64,000 bases of DNA from PALSA-1355 sp035496575 (lineage in GTDB: Bacteria > Planctomycetota > Planctomycetia > Pirellulales > PALSA-1355). Shown here one piece after another: positions 43,629-51,571 of this stretch. The number at the start of each line of letters is the position of its first letter. Positions within the stretch are counted from its first letter, which is position 1. Where the stretch lies: assembly GCA_035496575.1 (NCBI GenBank), contig DATJEN010000195.1, positions 1 through 64,000 on the forward strand. The letters are read 5' to 3'. The notes under the pieces are model-generated. The model was given only the letters and a program-made list of their open reading frames with translations. It searched no databases and was not told the origin of the DNA. The translations under genes were made by a program, and so were the position numbers.

Positions 43629-44018
43629 TTAGGCCACGCCGACTTTGCTCTCGACGTAACGGCACATGTCTTCCACGGTCAGCAGATTGCCAAAATCCTG
43701 CACCGCCGGGTTGGCCGAAAACGCCGTCAGATCGGCAAACGGCATGCGCGCCTTGAGTTGTTCGAGCCCGTGGGCAGTCACCCGGCCATTCTGCACGTAT
43801 TCGGCGTTGGTCAGGATGTCTTCGGGAAATAACTCTCCCCGAGGAATCTTGATATCGAATGCTTTCTCCAGGCGGAAGACGATATCCAGGAAATCGATCG
43901 ACTCGGCGCCCAAGTCGCCCACCAACCGGGCCTGAGGAGTGACTTCGTCCTCGTCCACGCCCAACGCGTCAACCAACGCGGTCCGTACTTTGGAGAACAC
44001 GTCCTCTTTCGTCGCCAT
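43629..44018 (-). CDS. acpP: Acyl carrier protein with C-terminal extension
   Basis: A 129-residue protein from ATG at 44018, GGAGG upstream. The phosphopantetheine serine is Ser40 in the motif GAESIDFLDIVF. The ACP core ends near residue 80, but about 45 more residues follow, including LTAFSANPAVQDFGNLLTVEDMCRYVESK, which is not part of standard ACP. Such long-tailed ACPs suggest a dedicated system, not the housekeeping carrier. It is the first gene of the operon leading into the FabZ-like and fabF genes. Note the divergent neighbour at 44344. Confidence 0.88.
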   Translation of the reverse strand: MATKEDVFSKVRTALVDALGVDEDEVTPQARLVGDLGAESIDFLDIVFRLEKAFDIKIPRGELFPEDILTNAEYVQNGRVTAHGLEQLKARMPFADLTAFSANPAVQDFGNLLTVEDMCRYVESKVGVA

Positions 44019-44343
44019 CTCGACCTCCTAAATCTCGTAATGGAGCACGATTGTGTGAGTTTGGCGACAGGGAACTTGGAGCGCCAAGAGCACCTGGCCA
44101 ACTGCTATTAAGCAGATTCTCTCGGCCCAGTGCTGTCGCGAGAACCGTCTCGGACCGGCAGATTTCCCGCTGTGCCCCGCAAACTCGCCGCGAAGATTAT
44201 CGGCAGCCCAACCGTTCTTTGTTAACATACAACAGGGCGGCAGTGTAACTTGCTAGCCTCCGAATCTCAAGAAGGTCTGCTGTTTCATGCAGTTGCGCCT
44301 GCTTGCCGCAACTCAAACCGCGAATGGAGAGCGGCGGTCATAG
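44019..44343. other. Intergenic region between divergent acpP and 44344 genes
   Basis: No gene was found in these 325 bases. It must hold promoters for both directions. No operator, riboswitch or repeat could be recognised with confidence. Confidence 0.4.
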
Positions 44344-45009
44344 ATGGAACGCAAGCGCCTGACCAGAGAAGCACAATCTGCAAATGGGGCTTTGGGGTAT
44401 TTGGTCTTTGCGCTAGCAATGTTAGCCGCACTGGCGACGGGAGCTAGCGCCCGGGCTCAGGCGCCGCCGCCCAAGATCGAGACGTTTCTCAAGCGCTGCG
44501 AAACCAACCGCCGAGGCCGCATCCTGGAGCTAGAGCACACGTTGCGTCGTTTGCGGCATCAGGCTCAATCGGCTCAAGTTGTCGCGCAAACTCGACAGTT
44601 GCAAGACGAGCTGCGGTTGCTCCGTGCGAACCAGGACCTTCTGATTCCCACGCTTGCCTATCCGCCGGAAAAAGGCGCGATGGGACGCTTGCCGGAGCTG
44701 ACCTTCCACGTGGACGAAGTCCTCCCGCCCGACTTGCTGCTCGGCAGGAGCAATTTCCTGGTTGGCCTGGGCTCGGTGCAGCGGTTCCAGTTCCGTCCAG
44801 AAAAAGTGCATGAGCGGGCGGTCTTCTTTATCACGGGGGTTGATGCCCAGAAATACACGGCGGGGGGCGATATCCAGCTTCCCGAGACCTTTGAGGTCGT
44901 CGAACAGCGCTCATATCGCACAGCGGATGGCCGCCCCGGGCGGGCTTGGGTCCTCAAAGTTGCGGACATGAGTCAGGTTTATCGCTACTTCCGGCAGAAT
45001 CGGAACTAG
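44344..45009 (+). CDS. Exported coiled-coil protein, function unknown
   Basis: A 221-residue protein. After a basic N-terminus there is a signal-peptide-like hydrophobic stretch (about 16-36, ending ARAQA). Residues 50-95 are strongly heptad-like and charged (LELEHTLRRLRHQAQSAQV, QLQDELRLLRANQD), so a coiled coil is likely. The remainder is beta-like, with ELTFHVDEVLPPDLLLG and ETFEVVEQRSYRTADG. No family was recognised. It stands alone, with 325 gene-free bases before it and about 235 after it. Confidence 0.65.
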   Translation: MERKRLTREAQSANGALGYLVFALAMLAALATGASARAQAPPPKIETFLKRCETNRRGRILELEHTLRRLRHQAQSAQVVAQTRQLQDELRLLRANQDLLIPTLAYPPEKGAMGRLPELTFHVDEVLPPDLLLGRSNFLVGLGSVQRFQFRPEKVHERAVFFITGVDAQKYTAGGDIQLPETFEVVEQRSYRTADGRPGRAWVLKVADMSQVYRYFRQNRN

Positions 45010-45244
45010 CGAAAGCTGCGGCTATCTAATAACTTAAGCTATCTAGTCAACGACACAGGCAGCTTGCGTCGCCGGGCGGCGCGATGTTTGCACCGTCAGG
45101 GGGTCGGGTTGCCCGCCCAAAAGACTGCCTAGGTTGTCTCGGATTCAGCCGTTTCAAATCCCATAAGCCTGCCGAATCAGGGCCTTGGTCGGCATGCAGC
45201 GGGAAACAAGCTGAGGCGCGGGCCAAGCGCACCGCGAGACATTC

Positions 45245-45877
45245 ATGCCGATCAAGTTGCTGATAGCCGACGACCACGAGGTCGTTCGTTCGGGCCTGAA
45301 GAGCCTGCTGTCGAGCACCGACATCAAGATCGTGGCCGAAGCCTCGACGGGAGAGCAAGCCGTACGACTGGCGCTCAAGAATGAGCCAGACGTCGTGCTC
45401 ATGGACATCCGCATGCCCGAGGGGGATGGACTGAATGCCCTGGGGCGAATCAAGTTGGACCGGCCCGCAATGCCGATCCTGATGTTCTCAACGTACGACA
45501 ATCCCACGTACGTTGCGCGCGCCGTCGCCTTGGGCGCGAGTGGATTTCTACTCAAGGGAATCTCTGGCGAGAAATTGATCGAAGCCATTCGCGCCGCCGC
45601 GGCGGGTGAGACCGCCTGGACGCGCGACGAGCTGCGGCGGGTCACCGGAGCGCTCGCCACTCCCCGGCTGGCGGCCGACGTCGAAGTGCCACTCACACAG
45701 CGCGAAAGTGAGGTCTTGCGCCAATTGGCGTTCGGACTCACCAATAAAGAGATCGCGCTGGCTCTGCACATCAGCTATGAGACGGTGAAGGAGCACGTGC
45801 AGCACATCTTGCGGAAGATCGGGGTCTCTGATCGCACGCAGGCCGCCGTGTGGGCCGTGCGCAAGGGTCTCGTATAA
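45245..45877 (+). CDS. NarL/FixJ-type response regulator
   Basis: A 210-residue two-domain regulator. The receiver has Asp9-Asp10 in LLIADDHEV, the phosphorylated Asp54 in VVLMDIRMP, and Lys in FLLKGISG, all standard. The C-terminal half is a LuxR-type helix-turn-helix beginning LTQRESEVLRQLAFGLTNKEIA. It would bind DNA when phosphorylated. No histidine kinase gene is in the window, so its partner is elsewhere. Confidence 0.93.
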   Translation: MPIKLLIADDHEVVRSGLKSLLSSTDIKIVAEASTGEQAVRLALKNEPDVVLMDIRMPEGDGLNALGRIKLDRPAMPILMFSTYDNPTYVARAVALGASGFLLKGISGEKLIEAIRAAAAGETAWTRDELRRVTGALATPRLAADVEVPLTQRESEVLRQLAFGLTNKEIALALHISYETVKEHVQHILRKIGVSDRTQAAVWAVRKGLV

Positions 45878-45913
45878 ATCGCGCGCGGGGCTCCTGGAAC
45901 GGCTCGCACTGCG

Positions 45914-47359
45914 ATGCCGGCGATTAGGCCAATTGCCGAGCGTCATGCCCGCCACGATAATGCCCAGACAGTCGTGTTCCATTTGGAAATCTGTCGGCGG
46001 CCTGTCGTGGCAAAATCAACCGATATCCACATCTGCTCCGCCACTGCGCGCACCGAGACAATTGGCTACCGAACCCTGATGAAGTTCGGCGGCCGAGTCG
46101 TCACGGATGCCATGTTGTTGGAAGTTGAAGTTGAAGTGGAATCGCGCTCGGGCACTCGCGCGACCGGCGCCGGGTCGATGCCCGTGGGGAACGCTTGGGC
46201 CTGGCCTAGTGCCCGCATCAGCTCGACCGAAACGCTGGCCGCTATGCGCCAATTCGGCGAGGCAGCCGTGCTGCAGGCGAACGAGTACAAAGATTTCGGT
46301 CACCCACTCGATTTGACCAAAGCCCTCGAGCGCGGGCATGAGCGGATCGCCGTCGATGTCGCCAAACGAGCTGGCCTGGTCGAGCCCATGCCGCGGCTCG
46401 CACAGCTCGTCGCCGCGAGTCCGCTGGAAGCAGCCATACACGATGCCTTCGGCAAGGTACACGGGCGAAACTCTTACAACCTGCTTGGACCCGAATGGGT
46501 GAGCGCCGACCTGGGGCACTATCTCTCGCCTGACTTTCAGGGTGAGTATTTGGATCGATACACGCTGAGGCAGCCCAAGGCTCGCATGCCGCTCTATCAC
46601 CTGGTTGGAGCGCTCGATCCTCTCGAGCCGGCGGACGTTCGCGAGCCGGTGGGCGACGGCTTGCCCGAGACGCTTGGCGATTGGATCCTTGCCGACGAGC
46701 TAACGCATCTGAAAATCAAACTCGCCGGCGATGATCTGGCCTGGGATGTCCAGCGAGTGGTGTCCGTCGAGCGCGCGGCAGCCGCCACACAACAGAAGCG
46801 AGGTTGTCGCCAGTGGCACTACTCGCTCGACTTCAACGAAAAATGCCAGAACGTCGAGTACATTCTCGATTTTCTGGGCCAGGTAAAGGAGCGCGCCCCG
46901 ACGGCATTCGACCGCGTGCAATATATCGAGCAGCCCACGCATCGCGATCTCGCGGCCCATCCCGAAAACCGAATGCACGCGGCCGCCAAGATCAAGCCGG
47001 TGGTGATCGACGAGTCGCTCGTCGATTTCGAAAGCCTGCTCCTGTGCCGCGAGCTGGGCTACACCGGCGTGGCCCTTAAGACGTGCAAAGGACATAGCGA
47101 GGCCCTGCTGATGGGTGCTGCCGCGCAGAAGTTCGGCATGTTTCTATGCGTGCAGGACCTGACCTGCCCGGGCCGGTCCTTCCTGCACTCGGCGAGTTTG
47201 GCAGCGCGACTGCCCACGGTTGCCGCTATCGAAGGCAACGCGCGTCAATACTGCCCGGCGGGAAACGACGGCTGGCGCGAGCGCTACCCCGGCATGTTTC
47301 GCGTGCAGAATGGCACGATTGAGACCAGGCTATTGGCCGGCGTGGGCCTCGGATTCTGA
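45914..47359 (+). CDS. Enolase-superfamily enzyme (mandelate racemase/muconate cycloisomerase type)
   Basis: The frame opens at ATG 45914 and codes 481 residues; the first 50 or so contain little family character, and the real start may be further downstream (for example near 46080). The core has LKIKLAGDDLAW as the KxK-like strand, and the metal ligands appear in order: Asp in YSLDFNEK, Glu in YIEQPTH, and the pair in VVIDESLVD; Lys in VALKTCKGHSEALL is the likely second base. The enzyme would abstract a proton alpha to a carboxylate in some sugar acid or related compound. The substrate cannot be named. Confidence 0.82.
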   Translation: MPAIRPIAERHARHDNAQTVVFHLEICRRPVVAKSTDIHICSATARTETIGYRTLMKFGGRVVTDAMLLEVEVEVESRSGTRATGAGSMPVGNAWAWPSARISSTETLAAMRQFGEAAVLQANEYKDFGHPLDLTKALERGHERIAVDVAKRAGLVEPMPRLAQLVAASPLEAAIHDAFGKVHGRNSYNLLGPEWVSADLGHYLSPDFQGEYLDRYTLRQPKARMPLYHLVGALDPLEPADVREPVGDGLPETLGDWILADELTHLKIKLAGDDLAWDVQRVVSVERAAAATQQKRGCRQWHYSLDFNEKCQNVEYILDFLGQVKERAPTAFDRVQYIEQPTHRDLAAHPENRMHAAAKIKPVVIDESLVDFESLLLCRELGYTGVALKTCKGHSEALLMGAAAQKFGMFLCVQDLTCPGRSFLHSASLAARLPTVAAIEGNARQYCPAGNDGWRERYPGMFRVQNGTIETRLLAGVGLGF

Positions 47360-47377
47360 AGGCGCGCGCCAGCGCGC

Positions 47378-48211
47378 TTACTTGATCCGGCAGTGCTCGA
47401 GCAGTTCGCCGGCCGCCATCACGTAGCTGACATAGAAGGGCCCGAACTCGGCGTAGCGTGCGCTCGCCTCATCGAACCGCATGCGGTAGACAATCTCTTT
47501 CAGGAATTCAGGATTGCGCGCCCAAAGCGTCACGCCCCATTCCCAGTCGTCGAAGCCCAGTGCGACGGTGATGAGCTGCGTGACCTTGCCTCCAAAAGTC
47601 ATGCCCGTGCGGCCGTGCTCGGCCATCAAGCGGCTGCGCGCTTCAAAATCCAACAGAAACCAGTTTTCTCCCACTTTGCGCTTCTTGTTCATGGGATAGA
47701 AGCAAGTGGTGGGCCAGGGCGGAAAGTCGGGCGTCAGGCGTTGCCGGCGCATCATGGTTTCGCGGCTTTCGTACGCCTTCAGCTTGGCCTGGTAGGCGGG
47801 TCCCTGCGGATTCTCGCCTTCTTCGACGAGCCGCTTGCCATACTGCTCGACGGTCGGCACGTATTCCGAAACTTCCGTGACCGAAACGAACGAATATGTT
47901 GGCACGAGCGCGCGACCTAGCGGCCCAGCCATCAATCGCTGATGCACGCTATCGATCACCAAGGGATCGGCGTCGAGCAGCATCAGGCCGAAATCCGCCT
48001 TGTGCCCGCTCACGGCCGAGACTTGCAACCGCGCCGGGACTCCGCTGCCGGCTGGGTCGAGTGTCGCGATAAATTGCTCGCGGCCTGCGGCCCGCTCGGC
48101 CGGCCCGAGTTGCTCGAGCGCCTGCCGATCGAAGCGGTAAAACAAGTGGCTGCAATGCCACCCTTCACTGGGCTTTAGCGACACTTCCGCATCTGCAGGC
48201 GCACGACTCAT
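47378..48211 (-). CDS. hemQ: Coproheme decarboxylase HemQ (chlorite dismutase family)
   Basis: A 277-residue protein. Tyr172 and Lys176 (TTCFYPMNKK) correspond to the radical tyrosine and propionate-binding lysine of Geobacillus HemQ, and His199 in EHGRTGM is the proximal iron ligand, with the same 27-residue spacing. The later WEWGVTLWA and YAEFGPFYV blocks also match. HemQ performs the last step of the coproporphyrin-dependent heme pathway. It is convergent with the enolase-superfamily gene, with 18 bases between their stops. Confidence 0.93.
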   Translation of the reverse strand: MSRAPADAEVSLKPSEGWHCSHLFYRFDRQALEQLGPAERAAGREQFIATLDPAGSGVPARLQVSAVSGHKADFGLMLLDADPLVIDSVHQRLMAGPLGRALVPTYSFVSVTEVSEYVPTVEQYGKRLVEEGENPQGPAYQAKLKAYESRETMMRRQRLTPDFPPWPTTCFYPMNKKRKVGENWFLLDFEARSRLMAEHGRTGMTFGGKVTQLITVALGFDDWEWGVTLWARNPEFLKEIVYRMRFDEASARYAEFGPFYVSYVMAAGELLEHCRIK

Positions 48212-48340
48212 CCGGCTGGGTCCTCGAGGCTACATGAGACGTGCGACCATGGGGTAGGAATAGCGATCGCACTAGCGTGCAATGATAGGGCACGCCCGCT
48301 GGGAATGGCAACGGGCGGCGTCGAGTGCGCGGGCGGTGGA

Positions 48341-48814
48341 TCAACTCGCCGCCGCGGCCAGGTCGCCGGCAAGCCGCAGCAAGACCTCGCGCGTGACCTG
48401 TGCCGGAATCACTTCGCGCACCTGGCCGGCGGGCCGCGAATAGCGAGTAAGAACGAGCTCTCCGCGTTTCGCGACCAGCAACTCGTAGTAAGTAGTGCGC
48501 TCCGGCGTCTTTTGAGGCGGGTTGGAGCGAAGCTGGACCACGTCCGCGTCGTGCTCGATCGGCCGAATCGGCTCGAGCAGGTAATTCAACTTCGCGGCCA
48601 GCGATTCGGCCAGCTTCTTGAGTTGATCGCCGCTGCGCGCCGCGAGCGCGGGGCTCTGCACGCTCAGAGTCGAGAAAGCGCAAGCCAAGGTGTCGAGCGC
48701 CACAAGTCGGCAGTTCAGAGAGACGCCGCCCGCGGAAGCTTCCAGCGTGTGTTCTCCGCTCGAAAACTGCGAGAGGACGGCCATTTCTTGTTCTAGTTTT
48801 GCAATGATGTTCAT
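48341..48814 (-). CDS. Last gene of the PrkA-YeaH-SpoVR operon, function unknown
   Basis: A 157-residue protein whose ATG at 48814 overlaps the SpoVR stop in an ATGA arrangement, so it is translationally coupled. There is no signal peptide and no membrane segment. The sequence has a moderately hydrophobic N-terminal part with LEASAGGVSLNCRLVALDTLACAFSTL, a charged middle containing PIRPIEHDADVVQL, then alternating strand-like stretches (YYELLVAKRGELVLTRYS). No family was recognised. Its position ties it to the stress module next to it. Confidence 0.65.
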   Translation of the reverse strand: MNIIAKLEQEMAVLSQFSSGEHTLEASAGGVSLNCRLVALDTLACAFSTLSVQSPALAARSGDQLKKLAESLAAKLNYLLEPIRPIEHDADVVQLRSNPPQKTPERTTYYELLVAKRGELVLTRYSRPAGQVREVIPAQVTREVLLRLAGDLAAAAS

Positions 48815-50337
48815 GACTGCGCGTCTCCGCTCTTCTCGGTGGTGTGCTGGCTGCCGTCGTACGACAGGACGGTGCGCGTGCCATCCAACACGGTTTCAAT
48901 GTGGATGGGGCGTCGCCACAGCCGATGCAAATTCACCAGCGTGTCCAGTGCATAGTTGGTCTTCAGTTCGACACCGCTGAAGCGATGTTCGAGGAATAGC
49001 TCGCCACGATTCTTGTAGTTGCCGTCGCGCACGGCGATGATCGGCCGGCCGACGTTCGTCAAGCTGAACAGCAATTGCTGCTTCACCTTCGGAAACGCGC
49101 GGCTTTCAATTTCGTACGCGTCGCTCGAGGGGTTGTAGCCGAAGGAAAACAGCTTGTACTCGCGGCAGAACTCGAGCGTCAAAAACTCATCGATGAACGT
49201 CAGATCATTGTGGATCTTGCGAACTTCGAAAATCTTTTCTCGCCCGAGTCCCGCCTTGGTGTCCCAATTAGATTTCTTGCCGCGGTCGTCGCACTCTTCG
49301 TATTCCTTGCCGAAGCGCCCCTTGTTCCAGCGATCTTCGATATCGCGGTAGAGCTCGATTCCAAGTTTGTACGGATTGAGCTTGTTGGGCGAAGTTGCCA
49401 GCGTGCCGGAGTGATGGTCGCAATAGTTGACGACGTCCCCCGGCTCCAGGCCCTGCCGCGTCATGATGGTCGAATGCCAATAGCTGGCCCAACCCTCGTT
49501 CATGATCTTGGTCTGCGCTTGCGGCGCGAAGTAATACGCCTCATCGCGAATAATCGAGAGCACGTCCAGTTGCCACGGCTGCAAGGGCGCGTTTTCGAGG
49601 ATGAACAGCATGACGTCCTGCATCGGCTCGGCCGGGAATTGCGCCTCCTTGTCTTTTTCCTGGCGGCGCCGCTCCAATTCGGCCTCCAGCACGTGCGGAG
49701 GATTGACGTACGGATCCATGTAGTGCTTGGACTCGAAGCGGCCGGCCGTGGGCGGCTCGTTGACGTGGTCGGCTCCCCGATTGAAGTCGTACTTGTTGCG
49801 GTCTTCGAATCGCTTCACGAACGGCGAATGGATGTCGATCAAGTCCTCGATGCTCAGGCAGGCGTCGATGAAGACTTCGACCTCTTCGACTCCGAACCGG
49901 TCCATGTACCGTCGGATGCGATTGCCGTGATTAGCCATCTCGTCCATCATCTTGCGGTCGGTCTGGCTGAACCAATAGTTGTTCTTGAAGAAGTCGCAAT
50001 GACCGTACACGAGCGCCATCACCAGCTTTTGGTCGACCTGGCCGTTGGAGCGCATCAGGTACGCATAGCAAGGATTGTTGTTGATGACGAGCTCGTAGAT
50101 TTTCTGCAGCCCGTAGGTGTATCCCTTGGAGAGCTGCTCGTACTCCATGCCGAAGCGCCAGTGCGGATAGCGCGTCGGGAAGCCGCCGTACGCGGCGACC
50201 GCGTTTAGCTGGTCGGCATCGACGAGTTCGAAAACGGTCGGATAGAAATCCAACTTGTAATCGCGCGCATAGCCCTCGATGCGGCGCTGGATGTCTGCCA
50301 GATCGGCCGGCAGCGGTTCGAACCCGATGGTTGCCAT
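48811..50337 (-). CDS. SpoVR family protein
   Basis: A 508-residue protein that matches the SpoVR/YcgB family along its length: YGGFPTRYPHWRFGMEYEQL, the block YPAYAYLMRSN-like as NNPCYAYLMRSNG, and the late NEGWASYWHSTIMTR, the best known SpoVR motif. In B. subtilis it affects spore cortex; in E. coli the homologue is in a starvation-induced operon with PrkA and YeaH. The same three genes occur here in one minus-strand run, with seven bases between SpoVR and the YeaH-like gene. Confidence 0.93.
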   Translation of the reverse strand: MATIGFEPLPADLADIQRRIEGYARDYKLDFYPTVFELVDADQLNAVAAYGGFPTRYPHWRFGMEYEQLSKGYTYGLQKIYELVINNNPCYAYLMRSNGQVDQKLVMALVYGHCDFFKNNYWFSQTDRKMMDEMANHGNRIRRYMDRFGVEEVEVFIDACLSIEDLIDIHSPFVKRFEDRNKYDFNRGADHVNEPPTAGRFESKHYMDPYVNPPHVLEAELERRRQEKDKEAQFPAEPMQDVMLFILENAPLQPWQLDVLSIIRDEAYYFAPQAQTKIMNEGWASYWHSTIMTRQGLEPGDVVNYCDHHSGTLATSPNKLNPYKLGIELYRDIEDRWNKGRFGKEYEECDDRGKKSNWDTKAGLGREKIFEVRKIHNDLTFIDEFLTLEFCREYKLFSFGYNPSSDAYEIESRAFPKVKQQLLFSLTNVGRPIIAVRDGNYKNRGELFLEHRFSGVELKTNYALDTLVNLHRLWRRPIHIETVLDGTRTVLSYDGSQHTTEKSGDAQS

Positions 50338-50344
50338 GTCGCCC

Positions 50345-51448
50345 TTACACTCCCTTGCCTAGGAATTTCTTGAGACAAGGGTAAATCGCTTCTTTGTTTT
50401 CGATCTCCGCCAGCACCAGCTTGGGCGAGCCTTCCGCAAAACCATGCTCGAGCGAGCGGATGTACTCGCCGCTGCCATAGGGGCTTTCCACCTGCCCGTA
50501 GCAAAACAGGTTGACTTGCGGCAGCAGGCCTTCGCGCAAAAGCTGCAGACTTTTTTCGTTGTCCTCTCCCCAGTTGTCGCCGTCCGAGAACTGGAAGCAA
50601 TAAACGTTCCATTCGCTGGGGGGAAACTGGCGAGTAATCAAGTCGGCGCACACGTGGTAAGCAGAGCTGATCCGCGTCCCGCCGCTTTCGCGCGTGTGGT
50701 AGAAGGTTTCCTCGTCAACTTCCTTGGCGGCCGCGTCGTGGATGATGTACCGCCGCTCGACTCCGACGTATTGGCTGCGCAGCCAGGTATCGAGCCAAAA
50801 CGAAGCTGTCCGCACGATGGCTTTCTGCTCGTCGGTCATCGAGCCGGACACGTCCATCATGTAGATCAATACCGCGTTGGCTTCCGGCAGATCGATCTCG
50901 CTCCAAGCCCGGTAGCGCTTGTCGTCTCGGATCGGGACGATGCGCGGCCGGTCGGGCACGTAGCTGCTGGACGAGATTTGCCGCCGCAGGGCTTCCATGT
51001 ACGTGCGTTTGAAATGCCGGAGCGACTCGGGGCCGCTGCGGCGGATGCTTGAATAGCGAGCCTTGCGATGCTCGATATTGGCCTTGCCCTTGGGCTCGAT
51101 GCGAGGCAGCTCGAGCTCTTCGCCCAGGATGACGGCCAACTCCTCGAGCGAGACGTCGACCTCGAGGATGTGGGCGCCGGGATCGGAGCCCGCCTGCCCG
51201 GTGCCATCGGAGGAATCGCCCGCGGAACCGATGGGAGTGCCTTCCTCGCCATCGCCCTGGCCGACGCCGCCCGAGCCGTTCTTGCCGTAGCGGAAGTGCG
51301 GGACATCCAGTTGCGGGAGAGGAATGCTGACCAGATCGCGACCTTTGCGGCCGATCAGCTCGCCGTGCGTCACATACTTCCGCAGATTCTGGCGAATCTT
51401 GCCCCGCACGATCTGCTTAAAGCGGGACAAGTCGTGCTCGATTCTCAT
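50345..51448 (-). CDS. YeaH/YhbH-type protein with von Willebrand A domain (DUF444)
   Basis: A 367-residue protein. The N-terminus (MRIEHDLSRFKQIVRGKIRQNLRK) and the glycine-rich acidic linker at about 57-92 are family traits. The VWA metal site is DVSGSM at residues 199-204. The family accompanies PrkA kinases in stress operons; biochemical role is uncertain, with a proposed partner or effector function for PrkA. It is the middle gene of the run; prkA ends 123 bases upstream and SpoVR starts seven bases downstream. Confidence 0.93.
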   Translation of the reverse strand: MRIEHDLSRFKQIVRGKIRQNLRKYVTHGELIGRKGRDLVSIPLPQLDVPHFRYGKNGSGGVGQGDGEEGTPIGSAGDSSDGTGQAGSDPGAHILEVDVSLEELAVILGEELELPRIEPKGKANIEHRKARYSSIRRSGPESLRHFKRTYMEALRRQISSSSYVPDRPRIVPIRDDKRYRAWSEIDLPEANAVLIYMMDVSGSMTDEQKAIVRTASFWLDTWLRSQYVGVERRYIIHDAAAKEVDEETFYHTRESGGTRISSAYHVCADLITRQFPPSEWNVYCFQFSDGDNWGEDNEKSLQLLREGLLPQVNLFCYGQVESPYGSGEYIRSLEHGFAEGSPKLVLAEIENKEAIYPCLKKFLGKGV

Positions 51449-51571
51449 GAGCCCCTTCCCCGTACGTCGTTCGCGCTCTCGGTGCTATCGGCGGCGCTAA
51501 GGTTGCTTGGCGTCGCCGCGAGCAAAGATGCTGGCCACGTAGTTCAGCTCGTCCGACGCGCTCTCGTCGTC

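Noticed and set aside
49075..50208. Long plus-strand frame (377 codons) opposite SpoVR
   Set aside because: SpoVR motifs on the minus strand are unmistakable, and the plus frame is a shadow with leucine/valine-rich random composition.
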